A DNA stretch of 64,000 bases. Source: Halopseudomonas sabulinigri. Its GTDB lineage: Bacteria; Pseudomonadota; Gammaproteobacteria; Pseudomonadales; Pseudomonadaceae. This document shows positions 57,043 through 64,000 of the stretch, piece by piece (the stretch's first letter is position 1; each line of letters begins with the position of its first letter). The stretch spans positions 1 to 64,000 of the forward strand of contig NZ_LT629763.1 in NCBI RefSeq assembly GCF_900105255.1, written 5' to 3'. The notes under the pieces were generated by a model. It saw only the letters and a list, made by a program, of their open reading frames with translations, made no database searches and was not told the DNA's origin. Both the position numbers and the translations under genes were made by a program.

Positions 57043-57085
57043 CTGCGCAACAACTTGCACAGCACTGCGCAACATCCTGCGCAAC
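57043..57085. promoter_or_regulatory. Three phased CTGCGCAAC repeats upstream of hcp, possible enhancer
   Basis: Exact copies of CTGCGCAAC occur at 57043-57051, 57065-57073 and 57077-57085, start to start 22 and 12 bases apart, so about two and one helical turns. Related copies lie nearby (TTGCGCAGCAAC at 56973-56984 and TTGCGTGAC at 57087-57095). They sit about 85-127 bases before the -24 element of the candidate sigma-54 promoter, where activator sites are expected. Confidence 0.5.
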
Positions 57086-57136
57086 TTTGCGTGACCGAGA
57101 TCACAAACGGCTTTTTCGCCACCTGCCTGATCACTC

Positions 57137-57149
57137 CAATCGTTTGATT
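57137..57149 (-). promoter_or_regulatory. IHF consensus site upstream of hcp
   Basis: On the minus strand AATCAAACGATTG matches the IHF consensus WATCAA-N4-TTR at every position. It lies between the phased repeats and the sigma-54 type promoter, 20 bases before the -24 element, in an AT-rich patch suited to bending. Confidence 0.6.
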
Positions 57150-57168
57150 TAATTGCCCTTTTTATTCC

Positions 57169-57184
57169 TGGCACAGCTCTTGGT
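57169..57184 (+). promoter_or_regulatory. Candidate sigma-54 promoter of hcp
   Basis: TGGCAC at 57169-57174, then AGCTC and TTGGT, matches TGGCAC-N5-TTGC except for G instead of C at -12. The start would be near 57195, about 45 bases before hcp. Phased repeats and an IHF site lie upstream. Confidence 0.48.
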
Positions 57185-57239
57185 TGTACTGGGTCAACCG
57201 GATCAACCGGTAACCCCATTTCAAGCAAGGAGAGCAGCA

Positions 57240-57758
57240 ATGCCAACACCCGCGTATCTGACCATCGAAGGCACCAAGCAGGGCCTGATCACCGCCGGTA
57301 CTTTCACCGAAGACTCGGTCGGCAACATCTTCCAGGAAGGCCACGAAGACCAGGTGCTGGTGCAGGGCTACAACCACCAAGTCATCATCCCGCGTGACCC
57401 GCAGTCCGGCCAGCCCACCGGCCAGCGCGTACACAAGCCGTTGATGATCACCAAGGTGTTCGACAAGTCCTCACCGCTGATCTTCAACGCCCTGACCTCC
57501 GGCGAGCGCCTGAGCAAGTGTCGCCTGGAGTGGTACCGCACCTCCGCCACCGGCACCCAGGAGCACTACTTCACCATCGAACTGCACGACGCCATCATCG
57601 TCGATGTGCAGTCGCAGATGCCCAACTGCCAGGACCCGAACATGGCGCACTTCACTCACCTGGAAGACGTCTACTTCACCTACCGCAAAATCGTCTGGAC
57701 CCACGAAGTCTCAGGAACCTCCGGTTCTGATGACTGGCGCACACCCATCGCCGCCTGA
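57240..57758 (+). CDS. hcp: Type VI secretion tube protein Hcp
   Basis: Hcp forms the hexameric rings of the type VI secretion inner tube and is itself secreted. The 172-residue product (ATG 57240, AAGGAG site) starts MPTPAYLTIEGTKQGLITAG and has the family segments HKPLMITKVFDKSSPLIFNA and CRLEWYRTSATGTQEHYFTI, ending with TYRKIVWTHEVSGTSGSDDW. No baseplate, sheath or membrane-complex genes are in the window, so this is an orphan hcp-vgrG-effector module used by an apparatus encoded elsewhere. A stem-loop with T4 lies between hcp and vgrG, which would favour hcp over vgrG expression. Confidence 0.96.
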   Translation: MPTPAYLTIEGTKQGLITAGTFTEDSVGNIFQEGHEDQVLVQGYNHQVIIPRDPQSGQPTGQRVHKPLMITKVFDKSSPLIFNALTSGERLSKCRLEWYRTSATGTQEHYFTIELHDAIIVDVQSQMPNCQDPNMAHFTHLEDVYFTYRKIVWTHEVSGTSGSDDWRTPIAA

Positions 57759-57775
57759 GGTCTTTACAATGCCAG

Positions 57776-57811
57776 GCCACCGAGTGACTTGAGAGTCAGT
57801 CGGTGGCTTTT
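57776..57811 (+). terminator. Attenuating terminator between hcp and vgrG
   Basis: GCCACCGA (57776-57783) pairs with TCGGTGGC (57800-57807); after a G-G mismatch TGACT (57785-57789) pairs with AGTCA (57794-57798), with loop TGAG. Four T residues follow at 57808-57811. The short T-run suggests partial termination. Confidence 0.72.
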
Positions 57812-57876
57812 CGCGTTCAAGCGTCTCGCCGATCCCCGCCCGGATCACTGAACGAATTCTGTAAAAAGGACAACGG

Positions 57877-60363
57877 ATGTTCTCTCCAGCCAACGAAGCG
57901 GCCTTTACCCTGCACATCGACGGCGCCGCCCACGACTTCAAGGTACTGGCCTTCACCGGCAGTGAGGCCCTCAACCGGCCCTACGCCTTTGAACTGGAAC
58001 TGGTCAGCGAACAGCCCGACATCGACCTGGCTTCCCTGCTGCACCACACCGCTTTTCTTGCCATGGGCCAGGGCGCCGGCATCCACGGCGTGATCGACCG
58101 CCTCGCCCAAGGCGAAGCCGGCAAACGCCTTACCCGTTATCACCTCTGCCTGCGCCCGCAGCTCAGCTACCTGGCGCACCGCACCAATCAACGCATCTTC
58201 CAGCACCTACCGGTTCAAGCCATCATCAGCCGCCTGCTGGAAGAGCACGGCATCCAGAGCGACGCCTACCGCTTTCAACTGAACCAGAGCCACCCGGCGC
58301 GCGACTACTGCACCCAGTACGATGAAAGTGACCTGCAGTTCATCCAGCGCCTGTGTGAAGAAGAGGGCATGCACTACCACTTCGAACACAGCCAGGAAGG
58401 CCACATCATCGTCTTCGGTGATGATCAAACCGCTTTCCCCCAGCTCAGCCCCATCGGCTACAGCCAGGGCACCGGCCTGGTGGCCGACCAACCCGTGGTC
58501 AAACGCTTCGGCCTACGGGTAGAAACCCGCCCCAGCCGCGTGACCCGCCGTGACTACGACTTTGAAAAGCCGCGCCTACTGATGGAAGCGGCGTATACCA
58601 GCCAGAATGCCGCAGAAGAGCACCAGAAGCCCGAGCCGGACCTGGAAGACTACGACTACCCCGGCCGCTTCACCGACCGCGAGCGCGGCAAACAGCTCAG
58701 CCAGATCGCCCTCGAACGCCACCGCGCCGAACAGCAACTGGCCGACGGCGCCAGCGATCAGCCGCAGCTGCGCAGCGGCCACTTCATGCCGCTTACCGGT
58801 CACCCCAGAGACGACTGGAACGACCTCTGGCTGCTGACCGAAATCCAGCACGAAGGCAAGCAGCCGCAAGTACTCGAAGAGGGCGTCACCAGCGACCTCA
58901 GCAAAGCAGACGGCTTCACCCAGGGCTACCGCAACCACTTCAAGGCCACGCCCTGGCAAATCCTCTGGCGCCCGCAGCTCGATCACAAAAAGCCAAAAGT
59001 CCTCGGCAGCCAAAGCGCCGTCGTCACCGGCCCAGAAGGCGAAGAAATCCACTGTGATCAATACGGCCGCGTCAAGGTCCAGTTCCACTGGGATCGCGAG
59101 GGCCAGGCGGATGACAAAACCAGCTGCTGGCTCAGAGTCGCCTCCAGCTGGGCCGGCGACCGCTACGGCGGCATCGCCATCCCACGAGTCGGCATGGAAG
59201 TACTCATCTCATTCCTCGAAGGCGACCCCGACCACCCCCTGGTCACCGGCTGCCTGTACCACAAGGAACACGAAGTCCCGTACGAACTGCCCGCGCACAA
59301 AACCCGCAGCGTGTTCAAAACCCTCAGCAGCCCCGGAGGCGGCGGTTACAACGAACTGCGCATCGAGGATAAAAAGGGCGAAGAACAGATCTACCTGCAC
59401 GCGCAGAGAGACTGGGATGAAAACATCGAGAATAACCAGACCGTCCGCGTCGGCAACGAACGCCACGACACGGTCGAAGCCAACAGCTACAGCGAGTTCA
59501 AGGCCGAAGAACACCACACCACCCACAGCGACCGAAAAACCGACATCAAAGCCAACGACCACCTCACCGTCGGCACCAGTCAGCACGTCAAGCTGGGCAC
59601 TGCGCAACTAACCCAAGCCGGTAATGAAATTCACTATTACGCTGGTGACAAGGTCGTGATAGATGCTGGCATGGAGATGACCGCCAAGGGTGGCGGTTCT
59701 TTCTTAAAGCTCGACCCCAGCGGCGTAACCCTGGTTGGGCCGGGGATCAAGATTAATTCGGGTGGTGGGGCAGGCAGCGGTAGCGGTCTGGCAATCAAGC
59801 CGCCACTACAACCTGGTGCGGCAGATAGCGATGCTGCAGGTAACCTGCTCGAGCAAGCGCTTATCGGGCAAGGCTTGCCTGTTGATCCTCTTAATACGCC
59901 GGATCTCCGCTTTAAAATTCGGTTATCCGACCGCCCCGGCAAGGATGGTCTGGCTCTGGTAGCTGCGAAATGGCGGATTGTTCGTATGAATCAGCCTACC
60001 TGGAAGAAGCTTGGGCAAGTCTCGGAGCAAGACATCCTGGCGAGCGGTGAAACCGACGAGCAGGGACTGGTTTGCTTGAGCGATAGCGACCAGAAAAACC
60101 TGTCCCTTGAGTATGCAAAATACCCGGGGATGCTGTGGCTGGTTTACCCCGGGCAATGCGTTTCACTACGCGTCCACTTGGAGCAGGACTGGACCGAGGA
60201 GCAGAAGCAAGCATTAGCGATTGCGAGTATGGATTTCAGCGCGGCCACACACTCGAATCTACAAGAGGCAAATGCCGCGCACGATAAACAAAGCGCTATG
60301 GACAGCTGGTCGCTAGCCGACGCTGCAGAGCTTTACGGCAAGCTCAAGGAGTTTCTGGTATAA
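57877..60363 (+). CDS. vgrG: Type VI secretion spike protein VgrG with C-terminal extension
   Basis: VgrG trimerises as the spike at the tip of the Hcp tube and carries effectors. The 828 residues comprise a gp27-like part (about 1-380), a gp5 OB-fold (about 395-480, with GPEGEEIHCDQYGRVKVQFH), repeats up to about 600, and a DUF2345-type end (VIDAGMEMTAKGGGSFLKLD). After a Gly/Ser linker at about 628-637 comes an extension of ~190 residues with a beta-rich core (SGETDEQGLVCLSDSDQ) and a helical end, likely the docking site for the next gene's effector. Base composition drops from about 59600 onward. The effector gene starts six bases after the stop. Confidence 0.95.
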   Translation: MFSPANEAAFTLHIDGAAHDFKVLAFTGSEALNRPYAFELELVSEQPDIDLASLLHHTAFLAMGQGAGIHGVIDRLAQGEAGKRLTRYHLCLRPQLSYLAHRTNQRIFQHLPVQAIISRLLEEHGIQSDAYRFQLNQSHPARDYCTQYDESDLQFIQRLCEEEGMHYHFEHSQEGHIIVFGDDQTAFPQLSPIGYSQGTGLVADQPVVKRFGLRVETRPSRVTRRDYDFEKPRLLMEAAYTSQNAAEEHQKPEPDLEDYDYPGRFTDRERGKQLSQIALERHRAEQQLADGASDQPQLRSGHFMPLTGHPRDDWNDLWLLTEIQHEGKQPQVLEEGVTSDLSKADGFTQGYRNHFKATPWQILWRPQLDHKKPKVLGSQSAVVTGPEGEEIHCDQYGRVKVQFHWDREGQADDKTSCWLRVASSWAGDRYGGIAIPRVGMEVLISFLEGDPDHPLVTGCLYHKEHEVPYELPAHKTRSVFKTLSSPGGGGYNELRIEDKKGEEQIYLHAQRDWDENIENNQTVRVGNERHDTVEANSYSEFKAEEHHTTHSDRKTDIKANDHLTVGTSQHVKLGTAQLTQAGNEIHYYAGDKVVIDAGMEMTAKGGGSFLKLDPSGVTLVGPGIKINSGGGAGSGSGLAIKPPLQPGAADSDAAGNLLEQALIGQGLPVDPLNTPDLRFKIRLSDRPGKDGLALVAAKWRIVRMNQPTWKKLGQVSEQDILASGETDEQGLVCLSDSDQKNLSLEYAKYPGMLWLVYPGQCVSLRVHLEQDWTEEQKQALAIASMDFSAATHSNLQEANAAHDKQSAMDSWSLADAAELYGKLKEFLV

Positions 60364-60368
60364 CCGAG

Positions 60369-63300
60369 ATGAATGGAATCAAAGCCAAACAGCTTAATCA
60401 GATCAACACCCAAGAGGGCGAAGCACTTTGCGCGACGTCCGCTCCCGACTGGTTCATTCCGCAGAAAAGTGGTCTGGGCGAGGCTTTCGCGCCACCACGG
60501 CCAGGCAACGACATCCGGTTTTTCACCACCGGTGCCGATTATTTCAAAGATGTGGCCCAAGCGATAAAAAATGCCAAGAAGTCCGTTTTCATTACCGGCT
60601 GGCAAATTAACTATGAAGTACGCCTGGACGGCGACACGCGTTTGTGGGATTGCCTACACGAAGCAACGCGTAAAGAGAACGCGCCAGATATCTACCTAAT
60701 GCCCTGGCTCTCCCCCAAAGCGGGGGTAGATACCGGTGATATGGAAACCATGCTGGCCGCTTTCATCCTCAATGCCGGATTAGCTCAGCGCAAGGTTTGG
60801 TGTATGCCAGCTATCCAGCAGAGCGATATGGGTAATCTCGGAACTTTCTTTTCTCACCACCAGAAAGCGGTCGTGATCGATAACGAAATTGCCTACGTTG
60901 GTGGCATCGATCTAGCCTATGGCCGTCGTGATGACAACAATTTCCGCTTAGCGGCAGGCGATCGGCAGGCACGAGAGTTATACAACCCCTGCATTCCGCC
61001 TCTGGCTGAGATTGAGGGTCACAAGCAGTATCCCTATATGACCTCTGTAGAGTTGATCGGCGCCGCACTCATGGCTGGCGACAGTCTCAGCAAAGCGCAA
61101 CGCGCTATCGGCTGGGCCTCCGATAACCGGATGTTCAATGCCGTGCGTGGTACCGGGAAAGAACTGGGCGAATGGGTAAGCGACCAAGGCAAGGACTTGC
61201 TACGTTTTTTTGGCGCCGGCGCAGCAGATACGACTGGGGGGGTTATCGAAATTGCAAAGTTCGTTAACAACCAACTCACTCCTGCCAACATAGCGCTTTG
61301 GAAAAGCACCTTGAAACAGTGGCAGCATTCACTCAATGCAGCGCTTCAAGAGCTGGATAAGGAAACCGACACCTTTGCAGGCAGCAGCCAAGGTTTGAAC
61401 GACTTGCGCCTACAAGCACGTGAGATCAATGGCTTAATATCCAGTTGGCTGGTTAGCGCAGAGCAGGCGGGCGCGTTAACATCGGAGCAGCAGCAAAGTC
61501 TTACGAGCCGGGCCGAAACCATTCTAGCTAAGGTTGAAAATTGGATAACCCAAGCTCTGGAGCTAACTCCAACCGCACGTACCCAGAGCGCTACGTTAAA
61601 GGGGCGCATCGCTTCATTGAACGCTCAAGTTGATGAGTGGAAAGCGCGAGTCACGCCAGAGCTAAGTGCACTTGAAAGCGAGTTATCGCGCTGGGCGAAA
61701 CAAACCATCGCATCGGGGCAGGCAATCAGCAACGATCTGCTCACCCGGGGTACGGAGCTGGTCAATCTATGGACGCAGCAGTCTGGGCTTGGGGCATTTT
61801 ACGCCTGGCTAAACAACACGCCCACCCCCATCATTACTGCCAACGCGCTCAAAGAGTTTGACGAGCTAGCCACACCTTTTTTGCTATATCTGCACTCCAT
61901 ACTCGACCGGATGGCCGACAGTCAGAAATCAGAACCTTACAGCTATCTAGCCGACCGAAATACAAGGCTGTTACCCGTCAGCGGCATGACAATAGACCCA
62001 AAAAAGCAGCCGCGCATGCCCTGGCATGATGTACACATGCGCATGGAGGGAACGTCCGTATACGATATATCTCGCAACTTTGTAGCCCGCTGGAACAGCA
62101 TTCAGGCGCGCTACGATGGAAAACAGCAGCAACTGCCGGCCGTTTTGGCAAGTGCGCTAAGCCTGGTGAGTGAAGATCTTAAACCCGTTCCGTTCATACC
62201 CCACTTCCTTCCCGAACCAGCGCCAGTAGCGGCAAAAGGCAGCGTCACTGCGCAGGTTCTGCGCAGTGCCCCTTTCCGCTTGCTTCAGGAAGAGCATCAG
62301 GGCAAGGGCGGCCAAGGCGCCGCTCCACAGAGCCGTCAAGCCAACTGCCAACAAGCCATGCTGCAGGCTATATCGGGCGCTCAGCATTTCATTTACATCG
62401 AAAATCAATTTTTCCAGAGTGATTTTGGGGAAAGTAGCCCGAGCAGCGAACAGGCTCCTGGCGCGGTAACCGGCCCTATGGATAGCCTCATGAGCGTAGA
62501 AGGATTGCCTGGTTACGAACAGTACGCACAGCGGCTGTGTTTGGATGAACTGGAAGAGAACTCAGCCAATCTACACAAGATCAACTATTTCGAACTGGCA
62601 AAAATGATTCGCAGTGGTGAAGCGGAGCCCTTCACGCGCGGCTTGATTCAAGTGCTCAGTAACCAAAGCGCAATGGAAGCGCTGCGCGCTATACAAGAAC
62701 CCCAGGCCAATATACTCAATGACCTGGCCGGCGCCATAGCGGAACGCATAGAAAAAGCCATCGATATGGGAGAGAGCTTTCATGTCTATATGGTGCTGCC
62801 CGTTCATCCGGAAGGGCCCCTGAACATGCTTACCTTGATGACTCAGGTGCACCTGACTATGCAAACGCTCTCGCTTGGTGAGAACAGCCTGGTTGATAGG
62901 ATTCAATGGGCCATGGAAATAAAGGCTTATATGGACAGAGGGTCGACCGAGCAGGAAGCAAAGGCACGCGCCTTGATAAAAGACAACAAAGATATTCCCC
63001 TGTATAAAAAACAGAACTGGCAACAGTATCTAACCCTGCTCAATTTGCGTACTTGGGACATGTTTGGTGGCTATCCAGTCACCGAGCAGATTTACGTGCA
63101 TAGCAAGCTGTTGATAGCTGATGACCGTGTTGCTGTGATCGGCAGCGCCAATATTAATGACCGGAGCCAACTGGGTGGCCGTGACTCGGAACTGGCAGTG
63201 GTTGTTTCAGGTGGCGCCACCAGCACCGAATCCATTGATGGCCACTGCAACTACCCTGTGTGTAATGCGGTTCAGCAGTTGCGTATAGATTTATGGCGCA

Positions 63301-63782
63301 AACTATTTGGCTTGGAAATCAGCCATCCGGAAGTCAAGGTAAAGCCGGCCAGCCAGCTGGAAGCGATCCTCCCACAACCCGCTGTCGCTGAAAGCTGGCG
63401 CTCGATTCAAGCCCAAGCGGCAGAAAATACAAAATTCTATCAAGCTGCGTTTCCTTTCATACCACGTAATGGTGCGTCTATCTGGCCTACTTGGGAGGAG
63501 ATGGTGAGTGCGCGTACAACGCCGAATACCCCTGAAGAAGAGCTGGATATTTATATGCCATTTGAGGAAGGCTTTTGGAAGTATTCAACGATGGCAGCTG
63601 AACCAAACGAAATAAAAGGCTTTATTACCGCTCTGCCTGTTAGTTGGACGCAGAGCGAGTACAACGACTGCACTGCAAACCTGTCTATCCTGGCGTTGAT
63701 AGAGCCACAGCTTTCCTCTGGTCAAGGCTTCGCCACCGTTGCTTACAAGCCCCGAGCCCAGAACAACAAAGGGACCACCTGA
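60369..63782 (+). CDS. tle5: Type VI phospholipase D effector, Tle5 (PldA-like)
   Basis: This predicted phospholipase D toxin of 1137 residues has two HKD motifs: His164-x-Lys166-x4-Asp171 (SHHQKAVVIDNEIAYVGGID) and His911-x-Lys913-x4-Asp918 (VHSKLLIADDRVAVIGSANI). Length and spacing fit PldA/Tle5a (about 1100 residues) rather than the shorter Tle5b. Between the motifs lie long helical segments (about 310-480), with QALELTPTARTQ and LNAQVDEWKARVTPELSALE, that could form a coiled-coil insert. There is no signal peptide, as expected for VgrG-carried cargo. Composition is more AT-rich than the core genes. The stop TGA overlaps the next ATG by one base (TGATG). Confidence 0.93.
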   Translation: MNGIKAKQLNQINTQEGEALCATSAPDWFIPQKSGLGEAFAPPRPGNDIRFFTTGADYFKDVAQAIKNAKKSVFITGWQINYEVRLDGDTRLWDCLHEATRKENAPDIYLMPWLSPKAGVDTGDMETMLAAFILNAGLAQRKVWCMPAIQQSDMGNLGTFFSHHQKAVVIDNEIAYVGGIDLAYGRRDDNNFRLAAGDRQARELYNPCIPPLAEIEGHKQYPYMTSVELIGAALMAGDSLSKAQRAIGWASDNRMFNAVRGTGKELGEWVSDQGKDLLRFFGAGAADTTGGVIEIAKFVNNQLTPANIALWKSTLKQWQHSLNAALQELDKETDTFAGSSQGLNDLRLQAREINGLISSWLVSAEQAGALTSEQQQSLTSRAETILAKVENWITQALELTPTARTQSATLKGRIASLNAQVDEWKARVTPELSALESELSRWAKQTIASGQAISNDLLTRGTELVNLWTQQSGLGAFYAWLNNTPTPIITANALKEFDELATPFLLYLHSILDRMADSQKSEPYSYLADRNTRLLPVSGMTIDPKKQPRMPWHDVHMRMEGTSVYDISRNFVARWNSIQARYDGKQQQLPAVLASALSLVSEDLKPVPFIPHFLPEPAPVAAKGSVTAQVLRSAPFRLLQEEHQGKGGQGAAPQSRQANCQQAMLQAISGAQHFIYIENQFFQSDFGESSPSSEQAPGAVTGPMDSLMSVEGLPGYEQYAQRLCLDELEENSANLHKINYFELAKMIRSGEAEPFTRGLIQVLSNQSAMEALRAIQEPQANILNDLAGAIAERIEKAIDMGESFHVYMVLPVHPEGPLNMLTLMTQVHLTMQTLSLGENSLVDRIQWAMEIKAYMDRGSTEQEAKARALIKDNKDIPLYKKQNWQQYLTLLNLRTWDMFGGYPVTEQIYVHSKLLIADDRVAVIGSANINDRSQLGGRDSELAVVVSGGATSTESIDGHCNYPVCNAVQQLRIDLWRKLFGLEISHPEVKVKPASQLEAILPQPAVAESWRSIQAQAAENTKFYQAAFPFIPRNGASIWPTWEEMVSARTTPNTPEEELDIYMPFEEGFWKYSTMAAEPNEIKGFITALPVSWTQSEYNDCTANLSILALIEPQLSSGQGFATVAYKPRAQNNKGTT

Positions 63783-64000
63783 TGCGTTTAGTACCCTTCT
63801 CCTTTTTACTGCTGCCCGCCGTAGTATTTGCTGAAGCTGTAGCGCCTGACAGGTATCAAACACCAGAAGGCTGGCGTACCGAATGTTTGGGTCGCTCACA
63901 ATTTGACATGCCGCCTACAGCGGTTTGGCAGCTTCAAATCCCATACGGTGATACCGTCGATTATGCAGCGACCGACCCTCGGGCTAAGCGCAGTCTTGAT
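63782..64000 (+). CDS. Probable Tle5 immunity protein, N-terminal part (3' end outside window)
   Basis: The 73 visible codons begin with a signal peptide (MRLVPFSFLLLPAVVFAEA), so the product is exported, as expected for protection against a periplasm-acting lipase. The mature start has WRTECLGRSQFDMPPTAVWQ, similar to the Cys-Leu/Val-Gly-Arg and Asp-Leu/Met-Pro pattern at the N-terminus of Tli4-like type VI immunity proteins. The ATG overlaps the effector's stop (TGATG), so toxin and antidote are translationally coupled. The rest lies beyond the window. Confidence 0.8.
   Translation, partial: MRLVPFSFLLLPAVVFAEAVAPDRYQTPEGWRTECLGRSQFDMPPTAVWQLQIPYGDTVDYAATDPRAKRSLD

Noticed and set aside
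56836..57239. A coding gene before hcp
   Set aside because: No frame in this gap has a ribosome binding site or protein-like composition; repeats, IHF and promoter-like elements account for it better.

Overview
The window looks like a chromosomal piece of a high-GC gammaproteobacterium of the Pseudomonadaceae. The flagellar order flgE | flgFGHIJKL with a terminator and a sigma-54 type promoter at the break, the rnm(yciV)-yciO-trpS-scpA-scpB-rluB block, a CyaB-type MASE2 adenylate cyclase, a 7TMR-DISM hybrid kinase and the PhhB, UPF0149 and BolA sequences all point to Pseudomonas or a close relative such as Halopseudomonas. The genus is an inference. There are no insertion sequences, CRISPR arrays or tRNAs. 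The only structural RNA gene found is the 4.5S RNA of the signal recognition particle.

Layout. 1-8505: the 3' end of flgE, a strong terminator, then flgF-flgL (rod, L and P rings, rod muramidase, hook-filament junction). 8498-12251: a copper operon read leftward, copA-cueR-lysR, behind a CueR-type promoter. 12287-17710: K+/H+ antiporter, thiopurine methyltransferase, AEC transporter and a chemoreceptor with a possible FliA promoter. 17778-20999: ffs, dnaX, ybaB, recR. 21014-28567: pirin, a small secreted protein, a periplasmic binding protein, a short coiled-coil protein, a Na+/phosphate cotransporter behind a triple Pho box, UPF0270, a TSUP exporter and a large hybrid sensor kinase. 28651-37915: mnmC, a 29-residue membrane protein, phhB, an HPP membrane protein, a DMT transporter, fumC, bolA, trhO, a DsbA-fold protein and a UPF0149 protein. 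38036-47917: recQ, a PlpD-type patatin autotransporter, an LpxH-like phosphoesterase, a class III adenylate cyclase, an HD-domain protein, a DUF962 protein, an AraC regulator and a nitroreductase. 47954-51202: a Cpx-like envelope stress cluster (kinase, Spy/CpxP-like protein, response regulator, coiled-coil membrane protein) and YciI. 51361-56835: rnm, yciO, trpS, scpA, scpB, rluB, closed by a 34-bp palindromic terminator.

56836-64000 is the accessory part: an orphan type VI secretion module of hcp, vgrG with a C-terminal extension, a 1137-residue phospholipase D effector of the Tle5/PldA kind, and the start of a translationally coupled, probably periplasmic immunity gene. The 400 bases before hcp hold three helically phased copies of a 9-bp motif, a perfect IHF consensus and a near-consensus sigma-54 promoter, so hcp is probably controlled by a distant enhancer-binding activator. 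Base composition drops inside vgrG near 59600 and stays lower through the effector, as expected for an exchangeable effector cassette fitted to a conserved secretion spike. This module, with its regulatory region, is the most interesting part of the window.
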